Shown here piece after piece: positions 44,083 to 55,632 of a stretch of 64,000 nt of DNA. The position numbers and the translations under genes are program-made. Within the stretch, counting starts at the first letter, position 1; every line of letters starts with the position of its first letter. Source of the stretch: Anomaloglossus baeobatrachus. Taxonomy: Eukaryota > Chordata > Amphibia > Anura > Aromobatidae. The notes below the pieces were generated by a model. It was not told the DNA's origin. It saw only the letters and a list, made by a program, of their open reading frames with translations, and ran no database searches. The stretch is from NCBI RefSeq assembly GCF_048569485.1, contig NC_134355.1, positions 663,825,979-663,889,978 of the forward strand. The letters are read 5' to 3'.

Positions 44083-45541
44083 TATCATAGAATCATAGAA
44101 TCATAGAATATTAGAGTTGGAATGGACCTCCTGGGTTATCTAGTCCAACCCCCTGCTCAAAGCAGGATTCACTAAATCATCCCAGACAGATGTCCGTCCA
44201 ACCTCTTTTTAAAGACTCCCATTGAAGGAGAACTCACCACCTCTCGTGGACGCCTGTTCCACTCATTGATCACCCTCTCTGTCAAAATGTTTTTTCTAAT
44301 ATCTAATTTGTGTCTCCTCCCCATCAGTTTCATCCCATTGCTTCTAGTCTTTCCTTGTGAAAATGAGAATAAAACTGATCCCTCTACAGTGTGACAGCCT
44401 TTAAGATATTCGTAGACAGCTATTAAGTCTCCTCTCAGTCTTCTCTTTTGCAAGCTAAACAATCCTAAATCCTGTAACCGTTCCTCATAGGACATGGTTT
44501 GCAGACCAGTCACCATTCTGGTCACTCTTCTCTGAACTTGCTCCAGTTTGTTAATGTCTTTTTAAAATGTGGTGCCCAGAACTGGACACAATATGACAGA
44601 TGAGGTCTGACCAAAGAGGAGTAAAGGGGGATAATGACTTCACGTGAGCTAGACTGTATGCTTCTGTTAATACATCCTAGAATGGTGTTTGCCTGTTTTG
44701 CTGCTGCGTCACACTGTTGACTCATGTTCAGTCTGTGATCAATTAGTATACCTAAGTCTTTTTCACACATTCTTTTGGATAGCTCTATTCCTCCCATGCT
44801 GTATATGCTCTTTTCATTATTCTTGCCAAGATGTATGACTTTGCATTTCTCCCTGTTAAAAACCATTCTATTAGTTGCTGCCCATTGTTCCAGCTGGTTT
44901 AGCTCTTGTTGAATCCTATCTGTCTCTTCTCTAGTATTAGCTATTCCTCCTAGCTTTGTGTCATCAGCAAATTTAATCAGTTTACCCTTAATACCTTCAT
45001 CTAAATCATTGATAAAGATGTTGAACAACACCGGGTCCAGGACAGAGCCCTGTGGTACCCCCCTTGAGCAGTCTTCCAACTGGATGTGCAGCCATTTATG
45101 ACCACTGTTTGACTCCGATCACTAAGACAGTTACAAATCCATCTAACAGTTGCCTTGTCCATTCCATACTTGGTCATTTTTTCAATAAGGATTGTATGAG
45201 ATACTTTGTCAAATGCTTTACTGAAGTCAAGATATACTATATCTACTGCATTTCCCTGATCCACCTAGTCAGTGATTTTGTCATAGAAGGAAATTAAGTG
45301 TAACAAATAAGTCTGATATGACTTATTTGTTACAAAACCGTGCTGGCTCTGGTTAATCACTTCATTCTCATTCAGGTACTTGCATAAATGTTGTTTAATA
45401 ATTTGTTCAAAGATCTTTCCTGGTATGGAAGTCAGGATCACAGGCCTGTAGTTCCCTGGGTCCACCTTCTTCCCCTTTTTGAAGATAGGGACAACATTTG
45501 CTCTTCTCCAGTCTTCTGGAACTTCTCCTATCGGGATGAGC
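44083..45541 (-). mobile_element. CR1 LINE 3' end, 5' truncated
   Basis: The 3' tail is the diagnostic CR1 decamer repeat (ATCATAGA units at 44083-44112 on the plus strand). The RT second half and C-terminus lie in frames at 45567-45001, 45079-44522 and 44525-44172. Visible: LDFSKAFDKVSHTIL, GSVLDPVLFNIFINDL, KFADDTKLGG, RPHLSYCVQFWAP and LQKRRLRGDLIAVYEYL. One stop and two frameshifts. A different, older CR1 family from the LINE at 1-4140. The 5' truncation point is at about 45541. Confidence 0.9.
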
Positions 45542-45779
45542 CAGGTAAAGCACCGGAATTGGCACACCTAATGTATGCGACAATTCCCGAGTGACTACAG
45601 GCTGCTATTTTTAGGCTTATGTGGGCCCAACAACCATGAGCCTCTCCAGCTTGAGAATACCAGTCCCTAGCTGTTTGCTTCATCTTGGTTGGGTATCAAA
45701 ATTACTAGAGACAGCACGCTATTTTTTTTAAGAAATTATTTAAATACTTTTATTATTTAAATAAAAAAAATTAATGGAG
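45542..45779. repeat. Module shared with the palindromic elements
   Basis: GGGATGAGCCAGGTAAAGC ... AATGTATGCGACAATTC ... CTTGAGAATACCAG parallels 8000-8130 and 59770-59900. An old fold-back repeat relative. Confidence 0.6.
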
Positions 45780-46822
45780 TGTTACGGGGGACTGGCAGAT
45801 TAGAATATGATGGTATATATCCCAATCGCCAGTCGGCGTCCACCGTGCTCCAGGTGACAAAGGAGCTGCTGGCAACCCAAAGGTTAGGTGGCGAACACAT
45901 TGCTAGGTGGCTCTGAAATAACACTGGAAACCTGGGAACCAGTCATTTGTGTAGGGACACATCAGACTGGATGACAACTCAGTTAGCGTTTCGGTGTACC
46001 AGTGGCGCTACACCGACCATGTGTGCAGCGAACACGTCAGGCCGGGTGGTGACCAGGTAGCGTTGACCAGAAGACTGCCGCAAAAGCGTCCTATCGGCCA
46101 CATGTGTATGACACGTCAAACCAAGCGGTCCCCCGATTCGCATTTCTGGTCACCAGGGCTCTCAACTGGCCACATGTGTACAGGACACGTCAGGCCAGGT
46201 AGTCACACCGGGAGCGTTGACTGGGAAGCCGATATGAAGAGGATAGGTTCCACACACCCAGCCCAGGAATTCCCTGTTAACGCCTCAGAGGTCCTGGGGT
46301 ACACTGCCCGTGCACGTAGGGGGCACAACCGGACAGGTGGTGCAGCAGCCGCAGCCCAGTTAACTCCACTGGGCTGCACTAGCAGGACAGGACAGTAGGA
46401 TAGAAGCACGGTGCCTGACCCTATCGTGCCCAGCCACGGGTGTCTTGACGTGGCTGGCACCTGACGCCTATCCCTACCTACTGCTTCCAATCCTAAGGCT
46501 TATGCCGCAATAAGGCTCTAAACATGGAGGTGTGCTCTGTCTGAGCATATGAGAAGACTGCACACCTCCATATTGTCTCTAGCCCCTTTTATAACCTGGG
46601 TCCACACCAAACCCAGGGTGGACAACAATGGCACCTCCAGGGTCCAATAGCGGAGTGCCACGTCATCAGCGACATCACCAGCGGCCTATCCGGAACCGTC
46701 ACGTCACTGATGACCTCCTTACCTTACCGGACCTAGCCGAAGACTATGGTTGTATTATACTATATGGAGGACTATGTGATACATTATGCCATATGGAAGA
46801 CTATGAGGTGCACTCTTCTACA
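45780..46822 (+). mobile_element. Possible solo LTR (fossil)
   Basis: Starts TGTTACGGGGGACTGG after TGGAG and ends ...CTTCTACA before another TGGAG (46823-46827). A TTTTATAA box is near 46587. The right end lies in short local repeats containing GGAG, so the duplication may be chance. Confidence 0.32.
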
Positions 46823-46827
46823 TGGAG

Positions 46828-47235
46828 GACTATTGTGGGGTGTATTATCCATATAATGCATTATATCCTATGACCTGGACAGGTTAAGAATGCTGCCCTC
46901 TTGTTGTTGTAAGTAATTGTTGAATTTTTGGTGGAAATTATAGTCTTCTTTTTGTTGCTTTTTTATATACTGTATCAGTATAGAGACTCACAAGACATGA
47001 GGACCTTGACGTTTGGGTTGCAAGCTTGTGTATTTTGGCCAAAAATATCAACTAATACATCATATGTATTTTTTATATATGTTTTTTGCACATATCATAT
47101 TTATTTGACAGGATGCAGCTAAGCCTATTAATGTAGGCCTTGTAAACTGGGGTGTCCGTTCCTGTGTGGTGCACTTATATAGTGCTGGGCAGCCCGACTA
47201 GTCTAATAGTATGGGCATAACTAATAGGCTGCTGG
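46828..47235. other. AT-rich spacer
   Basis: Contains repeats of the ATATGGAGGACTAT phrase at its left edge. No gene seen. It is probably the left part of the repeat into which the next LTR inserted. Confidence 0.4.
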
Positions 47236-48375
47236 TATCACGGGCGGAGGGGCCACGCTCGCTACGCTCGGGTCCGGGGCTTCTGCTGCTGCTCGGTGGC
47301 TCGAGCGGTGGGTCGGACCCGGAGACTCGAGCAGCGCTCCTCGCCCACGAGTGAAAAGGAATGGTTTCTTTGGGGAGATAGTTCGTGACGCCACCCACGG
47401 GTCGTGGTGATAATGGGCACCACCGCTGCTGGTGACGGGGATCCCGGGAGCGATGGTAGGGAGCAGCTAGGATGTCGTCCCCTCCGTGGGTAGGGGTTGG
47501 TGATCCCGGGGCCCGGTTGTGGAGCGGGGAGGCTGGATGGCTGGGGTGCAGGGTTGCAGGGGCAGCGCGGCTCGGTGCCAGATGGCCCTGTGGTACTCAC
47601 TCAGGCACAAATTCACAGAGTCTCTGGTAAACCAAACGGCTGGATGGACGGGTCCCACAGCCGGCTGCAGTCTCTCTGCTCTCCCTGGACGGCTGATGGT
47701 GGCTGGCTTTCCCTGCACCTGTGTAGAATGTGTGGACTCCGATGGTTTGCCAACGGTAGTCCGCTCCCGGCGTATAGGTACCGAAGGAGCCCGTTTTGCC
47801 CGCAGGCGCTGGCCCTTGGATCTCTAGCCTGTGGCGGTGGCTGTGTATCCTCACGGTGTGGACTGTTGCCTTCTGTCGGGTCTTGAGTTAGGAAACCCCT
47901 GGGGTTCTGGTCACTTTCGGATTTGACCGTCGGCGGCGGCTCCAAGCCTAGTCGGGGTCCGATGGCCCTTCCTTTGTGCTTAGCTTCACTTCACTCCCCG
48001 GTTTGGTACCGGCGGGCCACCGCCCGACCCCGGTCCTACGGTTCCGCAGAGATCCACTAACTCCTGCAGACGGCCACCACCGTCTGCCGACCTTGCTGTT
48101 TGTGTCTGGGTCCCTACCCAGACACCGACAGTTTTCTCCTCCTTACACTTCCACTGTCTACTCAAATCTGAACTAGACTGACTGCTTTTTCCCGCCTCCA
48201 GGCCTGTGAACTCCTCGGTGGATGGGGCCAACCGCCTGGCTCCACCGCACCTGGTGTGGACATCAGACCCTGGAGGGAGGCAACAAGGGTTTTGTTTGAC
48301 TGGTGTTAACTATCCAGGGGAGGGGGTGTGTGTGGTGTTATGTCTGTGACTACCTGGCTAGTCCAGGGCGTCACA
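47236..48375 (-). mobile_element. Solo LTR of the tRNA-Ser clan, CTGG/CTAG duplication (fossil)
   Basis: Reads from 48375 down: TGTGACGCCCTGGACTAGCC ... ending near CCGCCCGTGATA. Flanks CTGG (47232-47235) and CTAG (48376-48379). Closest to the LTR at 25486. Holds TGGCGTCACGAAC exactly (minus strand, near 47385). Confidence 0.84.
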
Positions 48376-48589
48376 CTAGCCAAACACTGTGCACCTACAT
48401 GTGTGAACGGCATCCTATACAAGTCTATTTTGTTTGCACTTTTATCATCAAGCAATTGCCCCCTCCATGGATTGGCAGTGTGTGAGCGGTTGCTCCATTA
48501 GTGTCTTGCACCTGTGTTGCCTACATCTTTATTAAGGGATTTTGCTGAATCTTGTCAGTGATGTCCTCTTGTTGCTGTAAGTAGTCTAT

Positions 48590-49059
48590 GATGAGGCCCA
48601 GCATTACTCATCCTGTAAGTAAAAAGAAGTAAACACAAAACACACAGAAAAATCCTTTATTTATAAAAAAAAAACACCCACACTCTCTAACCTATTATCC
48701 CCCAAAACACCCAGGTCTGACATAATCTACACTACGACATTCCACGAGGATTCTGGCTCTGCTACATACTGAAATTACAGAGTGTCGTCACATTAGGAAT
48801 CATGAACACTCGCAGCATCTTGGGCGGACACTGACTGAGTCGCAGCTGGGAGCCGTGACATCACTGAGGTTACCTGCGGTGACAGCTGGAGGTTCCCACG
48901 GTACCTCACTTGTGACCCCAGATAACATCACCTCAGAAACTCATTTAATTCAGTGAACTCACCTCAGGTGAAATCATTGAGTTGAATGAGACTTACATCT
49001 CCTGACAGAAGGTTTTTTTTGCCAGGAGGTGCAGTTTTGGTGCAAGATTTTGGTGTAAG
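48590..49059. repeat. Left arm of a second large fold-back repeat
   Basis: AAAATCCTTTATTTATAAA ... ATTCTGGCTCTGCTACATA ... TTACATCTCCTGACAG. Its inverse is at about 54960-55480 (AAATAAAGGATTTTTC at 55447; TATGTAGCAGAGCC-like at 55345; CAGGAGAT). Related in design to the palindrome at 6868-8338. Confidence 0.7.
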
Positions 49060-51311
49060 TGTGACGCCATGGACTAGCCAGGTAGTCACAGATAGCGCCC
49101 CGCACAACACCAGTCCTACATTAGGTAACATCAGCCAAACACATAAACCCTAGTCACCTCCCACAAAGCTTAATGGACACAGCAGGGGGGGTGGAGCCAG
49201 GGAGTTGGCACGCCCATTGAGGAGTTCAGAGGGCCTGAGGCAGGAAAGACAGCAGATTAGTGACAGGAGTGAAGGAGAGTGGAAGCAGGCCTGTGTGACA
49301 GGTATGCAACTGACTGCGAGGTGTGAGGGTCGTAGCCCGCACACCTTGGCTAGGAGGCAGGCGGTGTCCTAGCCTGCAGGAGCCGGGAAGACAGCCATGT
49401 GGAACCGTGGTGGACCAGGACAGGGTAGTGGCCCACCGGTACCAACCCCGGTAACCGATTGGAAACCGGAGCACACAGGGGGGTACTCAGACCCTGAAAC
49501 GAGGTCCAGAATCCACTGGACTGCGTAAATTGACTGATTGCGGTCTGGACTATAGGTCCTTTCCCATCCAAGTCCCGACTGAAGACAACAGCCCACCGAG
49601 GGGGATAGAAAGCCACCTGACAGGCAGAGAGATCCCACGGGCCAGCGTCTGCGGGCAAACGGGCTTTCCCGACATACATACTGCCGGGGAGCGGACTCCC
49701 GTTGCTGAAGCGCAGGCAGTCTACACATACACTACACAGTGCAGGAGAAAGGCAAAGACCACCGAACCGGGTGGGGGACCAGACGCAGCCGGCTGTGGGC
49801 ACCGACCACCATCAACTTTGTTTACCAGAGACTTATGTGTGTAAATAACAGTGAGTACCACAGTGCCATCCGTCCGCGCACCGCCCTGCACCGCCCAGCT
49901 ATTTCTCCCCAACGGGTCCCGGGGCCATCATCCCTGCCCACGAAGGGGTTAACATCTTGCTGCATAACCAACTCCCCCGGGTGCCCCGTAACTGCAGCGA
50001 TGGTGTCTACACTTTCACCACATCCCGTGGGTGGCATCACGAACTCAATCACAGCTCCGGCCGTACACCAAACCTACCACCCCCCTACGTAACGCCTATG
50101 TGACGCCCTGGACCCCAGCGGTCACAGGTAACAACACCCTCCACACCACACACACACCCCCATCCCTTGTGAGGACACAGCCGTCACCCGAAAGGGAGAC
50201 CTAATGCCTCCCTCAGGGCCAGTAGGGCATAACAGGTGGGCGGAGTCAGGCGGAAAGGCACGCCCACCAAGGAGACTACTGTTCTGAGGCAGGAAATACA
50301 AAGAGTTTAGTTAGAGAGTTGGAGTTGACAGGAGGTGTGGAGGAAAAAAGCTGTCAGGGACCCGGGTTGGAGCCTGGGATCCCCGTAACGTCAGGCAGGC
50401 AGACGGTGGTGGCTGCCTGCTGGAGTATCGGTATAGCGACCGGCACAACCGTAGGGACCGGGCCAGGGTTGGAGCCCGCCAGACCTGAACCGGGGAGTCA
50501 ACAGCTAATCGGAGCACCAGTAACCGGGTACTCAGACCCCGTCCTAGCTTGGAAGCCACTGAGTTTAGGCAAATTCACTGATTGCAGTCTGGACCTCACG
50601 GGTTCATCCTCACCCAAAGTCCCGAAAGAAGGCAACAGCCCACCGATACCGTGTGAGAGCCACTGCCAAGGGCCAAACACTCGACGGGCCAGCACCTGCG
50701 GGCAGCCGAGGGCTCTTCCGGCAGCTAAACGCCGGGGAGCGGGCTACCACTCCCCAAGACAGAGGAGTCAACAGTAAAAACGAGAGGTGCAAAGGAAAGG
50801 GGCCACCATCAGCCTCACAAGGGAGACAAGCAGTCGGCTGCGGGACCCGACCATACCCGAACTTTGGTTTACCAGTGACTCTGAGTGTGAATTAATAGTA
50901 CACCAGTGCCATCGGGGCACGACATTGCACCGCAGTACGGCACCTTGCACCCCGACATCATCACCCGTCCCACCGGGCCCTGGGACACATCACCTCTACC
51001 CACGGAGGGGATAACATCCAGGCTGCGCCTTCAACACCGATCCCGGGAGCCCCCCCTTCACTCCAGCCGCAGCGGTGGTGCATCCGGTCACCACGACCCA
51101 TGGGTGGCATCACGACCCGTACAACGACAACGCTGCCCCTGGCTGCGAACCTCGTCCCACACCACCACCCCACTGCCCCCCCTTAACAGAGCAACGTGGA
51201 CCCCGGTCCGGAAGTGCTCCAGCCACCGACAACCCGAGCCCGGACCTCGAGCGGCTCAGCCCGGCAAGGGAGCGGCCAAGCCCCTCTCAGGGTGGTACAC
51301 ATTGACTCTTC

Positions 51312-51331
51312 TGGCGTCACAACAGGATTCG
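51312..51331 (+). other. Primer binding site, tRNA-Ser type
   Basis: TGGCGTCACAACAGGATTCG, 12 bp after the LTR end. Parallel to the site at 11419 in element 1. Confidence 0.65.
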
Positions 51332-51614
51332 GACAGTCATCTTACCTGTGGAAGTGCGCCTTGGAAGTATCCATCAGCGGCGTCCTGCTGAAAAAGTTGA
51401 AGCCCCGCGATCTTGAGTGCGAAAGTTTCCCGCTCGAGTCGTCTTCCCCGAGCAGTGAAGGCGCGAAGGTGAAGCCCCGCCCCCGAGAGGAGGAGTGCTG
51501 GAAGAAAACCAAGGGAGCGCGGGTGAAGAAGAGGGCCTCATGTGATCTCGGGGATAAAGGGCAGGGACTCCAGGACCCTGCATCCGTTCCGTTCCTGGAC
51601 CCCGACAGTGCAGC

Positions 51615-51968
51615 ATGGCGACTCCCTTCCAGCATCCCGAGACCCCAGAGCCCGCGCCAGGAACAGCGCCGTGTGTGAAGGCCCGGACGGAGGAGATGTG
51701 CCGCCGCCTCCAGCACCAGGTAAGCTTCTTAGTGGAGCACTGGGCGGCGGAGATGGGGGAGATAGTGGCTGCCGTGCGGGCCCGTGAGAGGATGACGGTG
51801 TTGGCAGGGTGGGAAGGCGACCCACGTCCCTATGCCCTTGAGGGGTCGGCCATCGCGGCTGAGGGGCTCGGTCTGCTGCTGCCCACCATACCGCCAACTC
51901 CATTGCCCGCAGTGGTTGCTACTGCTCCTCTGCCCGTATCCCCACCCCCGACACCGGTGGCGGAGTAG
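51615..51968 (+). CDS. Gag-like leader protein of LTR element 2 (fossil)
   Basis: 117 residues from the ATG at 51615. Helical segment RTEEMCRRLQHQVSFLVEHW, then AAEMGEIVAAVRARERM, then a Pro-rich tail. Same protein family as 11718-12404. Its function is unknown to me. Position after the primer site suggests a Gag role; the helical region could mediate self-association. Confidence 0.5.
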   Translation: MATPFQHPETPEPAPGTAPCVKARTEEMCRRLQHQVSFLVEHWAAEMGEIVAAVRARERMTVLAGWEGDPRPYALEGSAIAAEGLGLLLPTIPPTPLPAVVATAPLPVSPPPTPVAE

Positions 51969-52135
51969 GTCCCGGGCGCTCATGGGAAGCTGCTTGGGGA
52001 GGCTGGCCCGGACCTGTTTTGGAATCCGGCCACACTGTGCCTGTTGTCTGAACAGACCCGTTCCCGGCCGGCATCTGATCCCGAAGTGGCACCGGCTGTT
52101 CCAGAAGTGACCACGCCCAAGCACGCACCGGCCCG

Positions 52136-52768
52136 GTGGTCCTCCCGGCCAAGAAGGCCCAGAAGGCAAAGCAAGCCGCTCCAGGGTCGTGGGCTTCGGC
52201 TGAGGTTCAGCGGGGAGGCAGCTGCAAGGTAGCAGAGCCGGCCGCGACACAGCAGGGCTCCTCTTTGAGAGTGCCGATCGTAGTCAACATCGGGGAGCGC
52301 CGGCTGGGCCAGACCCCCACTGAAGTAGACCCCGGGCATGCGGATGCCCCGTATTGGGAGCGGCAGCCTAGCCAACTAAGCCGTGAGATCGCGGCCGGGG
52401 AGAAGAGCAGAAAGGAGGTCTTTGCCCGTACCATCGAAGGAAAGGAGCATCTGAAGAGTGCCGGATACTGGGTGCGGGGCCCGACCTACCAGGGCCAGGT
52501 CATAAGATTCAACCGGGACAAAGGCTGGGGGTTCCTGTATGAGCCCAACTTGGAAGGTGAGGTCTTCTTCTCCCGGCGGGATGTAAATGCCCATCTCCTG
52601 TTTGTGCACCCGGACCGTGACCTCCTGCCCGGCAATCTAGTGCACTACACCTGGCACCGAGGGGAGAGGGGCTGGTTTGCCCTGGATGTCCGGAGCGGTA
52701 GACAGCCCCCTCCTCCACCGTACAGCCCAGATGTGGAGGTTGAAGAAGAGTCCCCCACTGCAGAGTAA
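52136..52768 (+). CDS. Cold-shock-domain protein of LTR element 2 (fossil)
   Basis: 210 residues as an open frame; the true start may differ. Residues 1-90 are low-complexity and basic. About 88-110 is a charged helix (EKSRKEVFARTIEGKEHL). About 118-186 reads as a cold-shock domain: GQVIRFNRDKGWGFL (strands 1-2 with the RNP1-type motif), EVFFSRRDVNAHL (RNP2-type), LLPGNLVHYTWHRGERGW, then FALDV. It fits the PROSITE cold-shock signature except for W for F/Y, L for I and S for H. The tail is Pro- and Glu-rich. Cold-shock domains bind single-stranded RNA/DNA and act as chaperones. No zinc knuckle is present, so this may take the nucleocapsid role. Not a known LTR-element component to my knowledge. 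Confidence 0.68.
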   Translation: MVLPAKKAQKAKQAAPGSWASAEVQRGGSCKVAEPAATQQGSSLRVPIVVNIGERRLGQTPTEVDPGHADAPYWERQPSQLSREIAAGEKSRKEVFARTIEGKEHLKSAGYWVRGPTYQGQVIRFNRDKGWGFLYEPNLEGEVFFSRRDVNAHLLFVHPDRDLLPGNLVHYTWHRGERGWFALDVRSGRQPPPPPYSPDVEVEEESPTAE

Positions 52769-54376
52769 GCTGGTAGCCCGTTGGCTATAAAAGGACCCGT
52801 CCCCGTTGGGACTTATGTTGACCCCCATTTTGCCCCCACTGTTGCGTGAGTGACTGCTCATGGACAAGGCCGTGGATTTGCTGGCCACCCAAAAACTATT
52901 GGGCTTGTAAATATTGCCCCATCCTGCCCCTTTTAGCATGCCTTCCCGTTCCGTTAGCCTCCGGAGAGGCAGATTGGAGGAAGGGCCCGCAGCAGAGAAG
53001 GCTGGGGTCCGGTCACCACCGGGACCGATGACCATCCTCCGGGGAGCCCTTGAGCAACTGTCTGGTGCGCCACACCGTACCCGTTCCCGCCTGGGTGATC
53101 TGGCTATGTTCCTGTTTCCGGACTGGTGAAAAGGGGTGCTGCCCGTTTCTTAGGGGCAGCATCAAGGCTAGGTTGTTTGGGTGGTAAAGGCGGAAGGACA
53201 TGAACCCGTTCCGTTAATTAAAGTTATGCAACGTTAAAGTAAAATACCTCCCGTTAAGGAAAGACCTTCAGAAAGCTTATATATTGTAATAATGTTATTA
53301 TACTTGTAACTGTTCCCGTTTTTCCAGTTAAAAGAAAAAGAAAACAAAAATAAACCGGAGTTTACCGCGGACGGTCTGCATTAAACCAAGGGGAAATGTG
53401 ACGCCGTGGACCCCAGGGGTCACAGGTAACAACACCCACCACACCACACACATACACCCATCCCTTGTGAGGACACACCCGTCACCCGAAAGGGAGACCT
53501 GATGCTTCCCCCAGGGCCAGTAGGGCACACCAGGTGGGCGGAGTCAGGCAGAAAGGCACGCCCACCGAGGAGACTACTGTCCTGAGGCAGGAAATACAAA
53601 GAGTTTAGTTAGAGAGTTGGAGTTAACAGGAGGTGTGGAGGAGAAAAGCTGTCAGGGACCCGGGTTGGAGCCTGGGATCCCCGTAACATCAGGAAGGCAG
53701 ACGGTGGTGGCCACCTGCAGGAGTACCGATACAGCGACCGGCGCAACCGTAGGGACCGGGCCAGGGTTGGAGCCCGCCGGACCTGAACCAGTGAGTCAAC
53801 AGCTAATCGAAGCACCAGTAACCGGGTACTCAGACCCTGTCCTAGCTTGGAAGCCACTGAGTTTAGGCAAATTCACTGATTGCAGTCTGGACCTCACGGG
53901 TTCATCCTCACCCAAAGTCCCGAAAGAAGGCAACAGCCCACCGATACCGGGTGAGAGCCACCGCCAAGGGCCAAACACCCGACGGGCCAGCGCCTGCAGG
54001 CAAGCGAGGGCTCTTCCGGTAGCTAAACGCCGGGGAGCGGGCTACCACTCCCCAGGCAGAGGAGCCAACAGTAAAAACGAGAGGTGCAAGGGAAAGGGGC
54101 CACCATCAGCCTCACAAGGGAGACAAGCAGTCGGCTGCGGGACCCGACCATACCCGAACTTTGGTTTACCAGTGACTGAGTGTGAGTCTGACCACCGACA
54201 ACCCGAGCCCGGACCTCGAACGGCTCGGCCCGGCAAGGAAGTGGCCGAGCCCCTCTCAGGGCGGTACACCAGCATCCTTTCAGAGCGAAGTGACCCCGGG
54301 TCCGGAGGCGCTTGAGCCCCCCACCAACGAGCCCAGATCCGAGCGGCTCGGCTGCAGCCGAGCACGGGGCGGTACA

Positions 54377-55632
54377 TATAAATTTCAGCACAAAATCTGC
54401 ATATCCTGAAAAAAAATGCAGTTTAGGTGTGGTTAACTGCCAGGAGATGCAGATTTGGTGCAGAAATGTCTGCACTGGATTTCAGCACCAAATTTGCATC
54501 TCCTGACAGAAAACCACACAGAAACAGCATCAAAACAGTAGTTTTAGTACAGTTTTCTGCCAGGAGATGCAGATTTAGAGCTGGAACACCAAATTTTATA
54601 CACCAAATTCCTGCGCCAAATCTTCATCTCCTGCAAAACCACATCTAAACTACATTCTGTTTTGATGCTTTTTTTCGTCAGAAGATGCATATTTGCATAT
54701 AAATAAATAATAATATTTGGTGTCGAAATTGGGTGTATAAATTTCAGAAGCAAATCTGCATCTCCTGGCAAGAACAAAAGCAGTTTAGGTGCGGGTTTTC
54801 TCTCCGGAGATGCATATTTGGTGCAGAAATGTTTGCACAATATTTATGCACCAAACTTGCATCACCTAGCAGAAAACTACACCAAAATTGCGTCAAAAAC
54901 GTGTTTTTTGTGTAGTTTCTGTCAGGAGATGTGACCACAGGCAAACTCATTACAGGAGAACTCATTGAACTCAATGAGACCTGCATCTCCTGGCAGAAAA
55001 CCAAGGGGTTTTTTGCCAAAAGATGTATTTTTGGTGCACCATTCATGCACCAAATCTGCATCTTCTGGCAAAAACAAACCCACACCAAAACCGCATGAAA
55101 ACCACATTGCATTTGAACTTTTTTTGCCAGGAGATCCAGTAATGGTGCTGGAATTTGATGTATAAATTCTAACACCAAATATGCATTTTTTTTAAAAAAA
55201 AAATACTCGGTTTTCTGCTAGGAGATACAGGTCTCATTGAGTTCAAGGAGTTCACCTTTAGTGAGTCAGCTGCAGCCCAGTGTCTCCCTGAAGACACAGA
55301 GGGCATTCATGTTCTCTAATGTGCCTTCACACTTTGATTTCAGCATGTAGCAGAGCCGGGATCGCTGTGGGACATCAAAGTGTTGATTACCTCAGACCTG
55401 GTTGTCTTGGGGGTTTAATAAAATGGAGAAAGAGAGTGTTTTCTTAAATAAAGGATTTTTCTGTGTGTTTTGTGTTTATTTATATTTACTTACAACATTA
55501 GTAATGGGGGTGTCTCATAAACCCCTACCCATTACTTATCCAGTGTTTAATGGCAGCTGTGATTTTTGAAAAATCACAGCTATCATTAAATCCTTATATT
55601 AGTCCAATTGCCACCACACCAGGACAACTAGG
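54377..55632. repeat. Right arm and inner repeats of the fold-back element
   Basis: 54377-55230 consists of about seven alternating-orientation copies of a short module containing GCCAGGAGATGCAGATTTGG and its inverse (CATCTCCTGGCAGAAAACC). 55230-55632 is the arm matching 48590-49059 and the AT-rich module with AATGGCAGCTGTGATTTTTG. No gene. Confidence 0.75.

Larger units (their letters stand above)
50099..54268 (+). mobile_element. LTR element 2 with cold-shock domain (fossil)
   Basis: LTRs 50099-51299 and 53397-54268, both starting TGTGACGCC(C/G)TGGACCCC. Primer site at 51312. Two ORFs (51615-51968 and 52136-52768). Then a non-coding tail with GCGGACGGTCTGCATT and the polypurine tract AAGGGGAAA before the 3' LTR; the same 16-mer precedes the polypurine tract in element 1. 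The 5' LTR is longer than the 3' one. No pol or env. Target duplication only approximate (CCTA/CCAG). Better preserved in its coding part than element 1. Confidence 0.85.
49060..54376 (+). mobile_element. Outer solo LTR split by LTR element 2 (fossil)
   Basis: 49060-50098 is an LTR starting TGTGACGCCATGGAC that stops in CCCCCTACGTAACGCC. Its missing end (CAGCATCCTTTCAGAGCG ... GGGGCGGTACA) is found at 54269-54376, to the right of element 2. Comparison with the LTR at 42930-44000 gives the order. Host site: GGTGTAAG on the left, TATAAATTTC on the right, inside the fold-back repeat. Confidence 0.75.
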
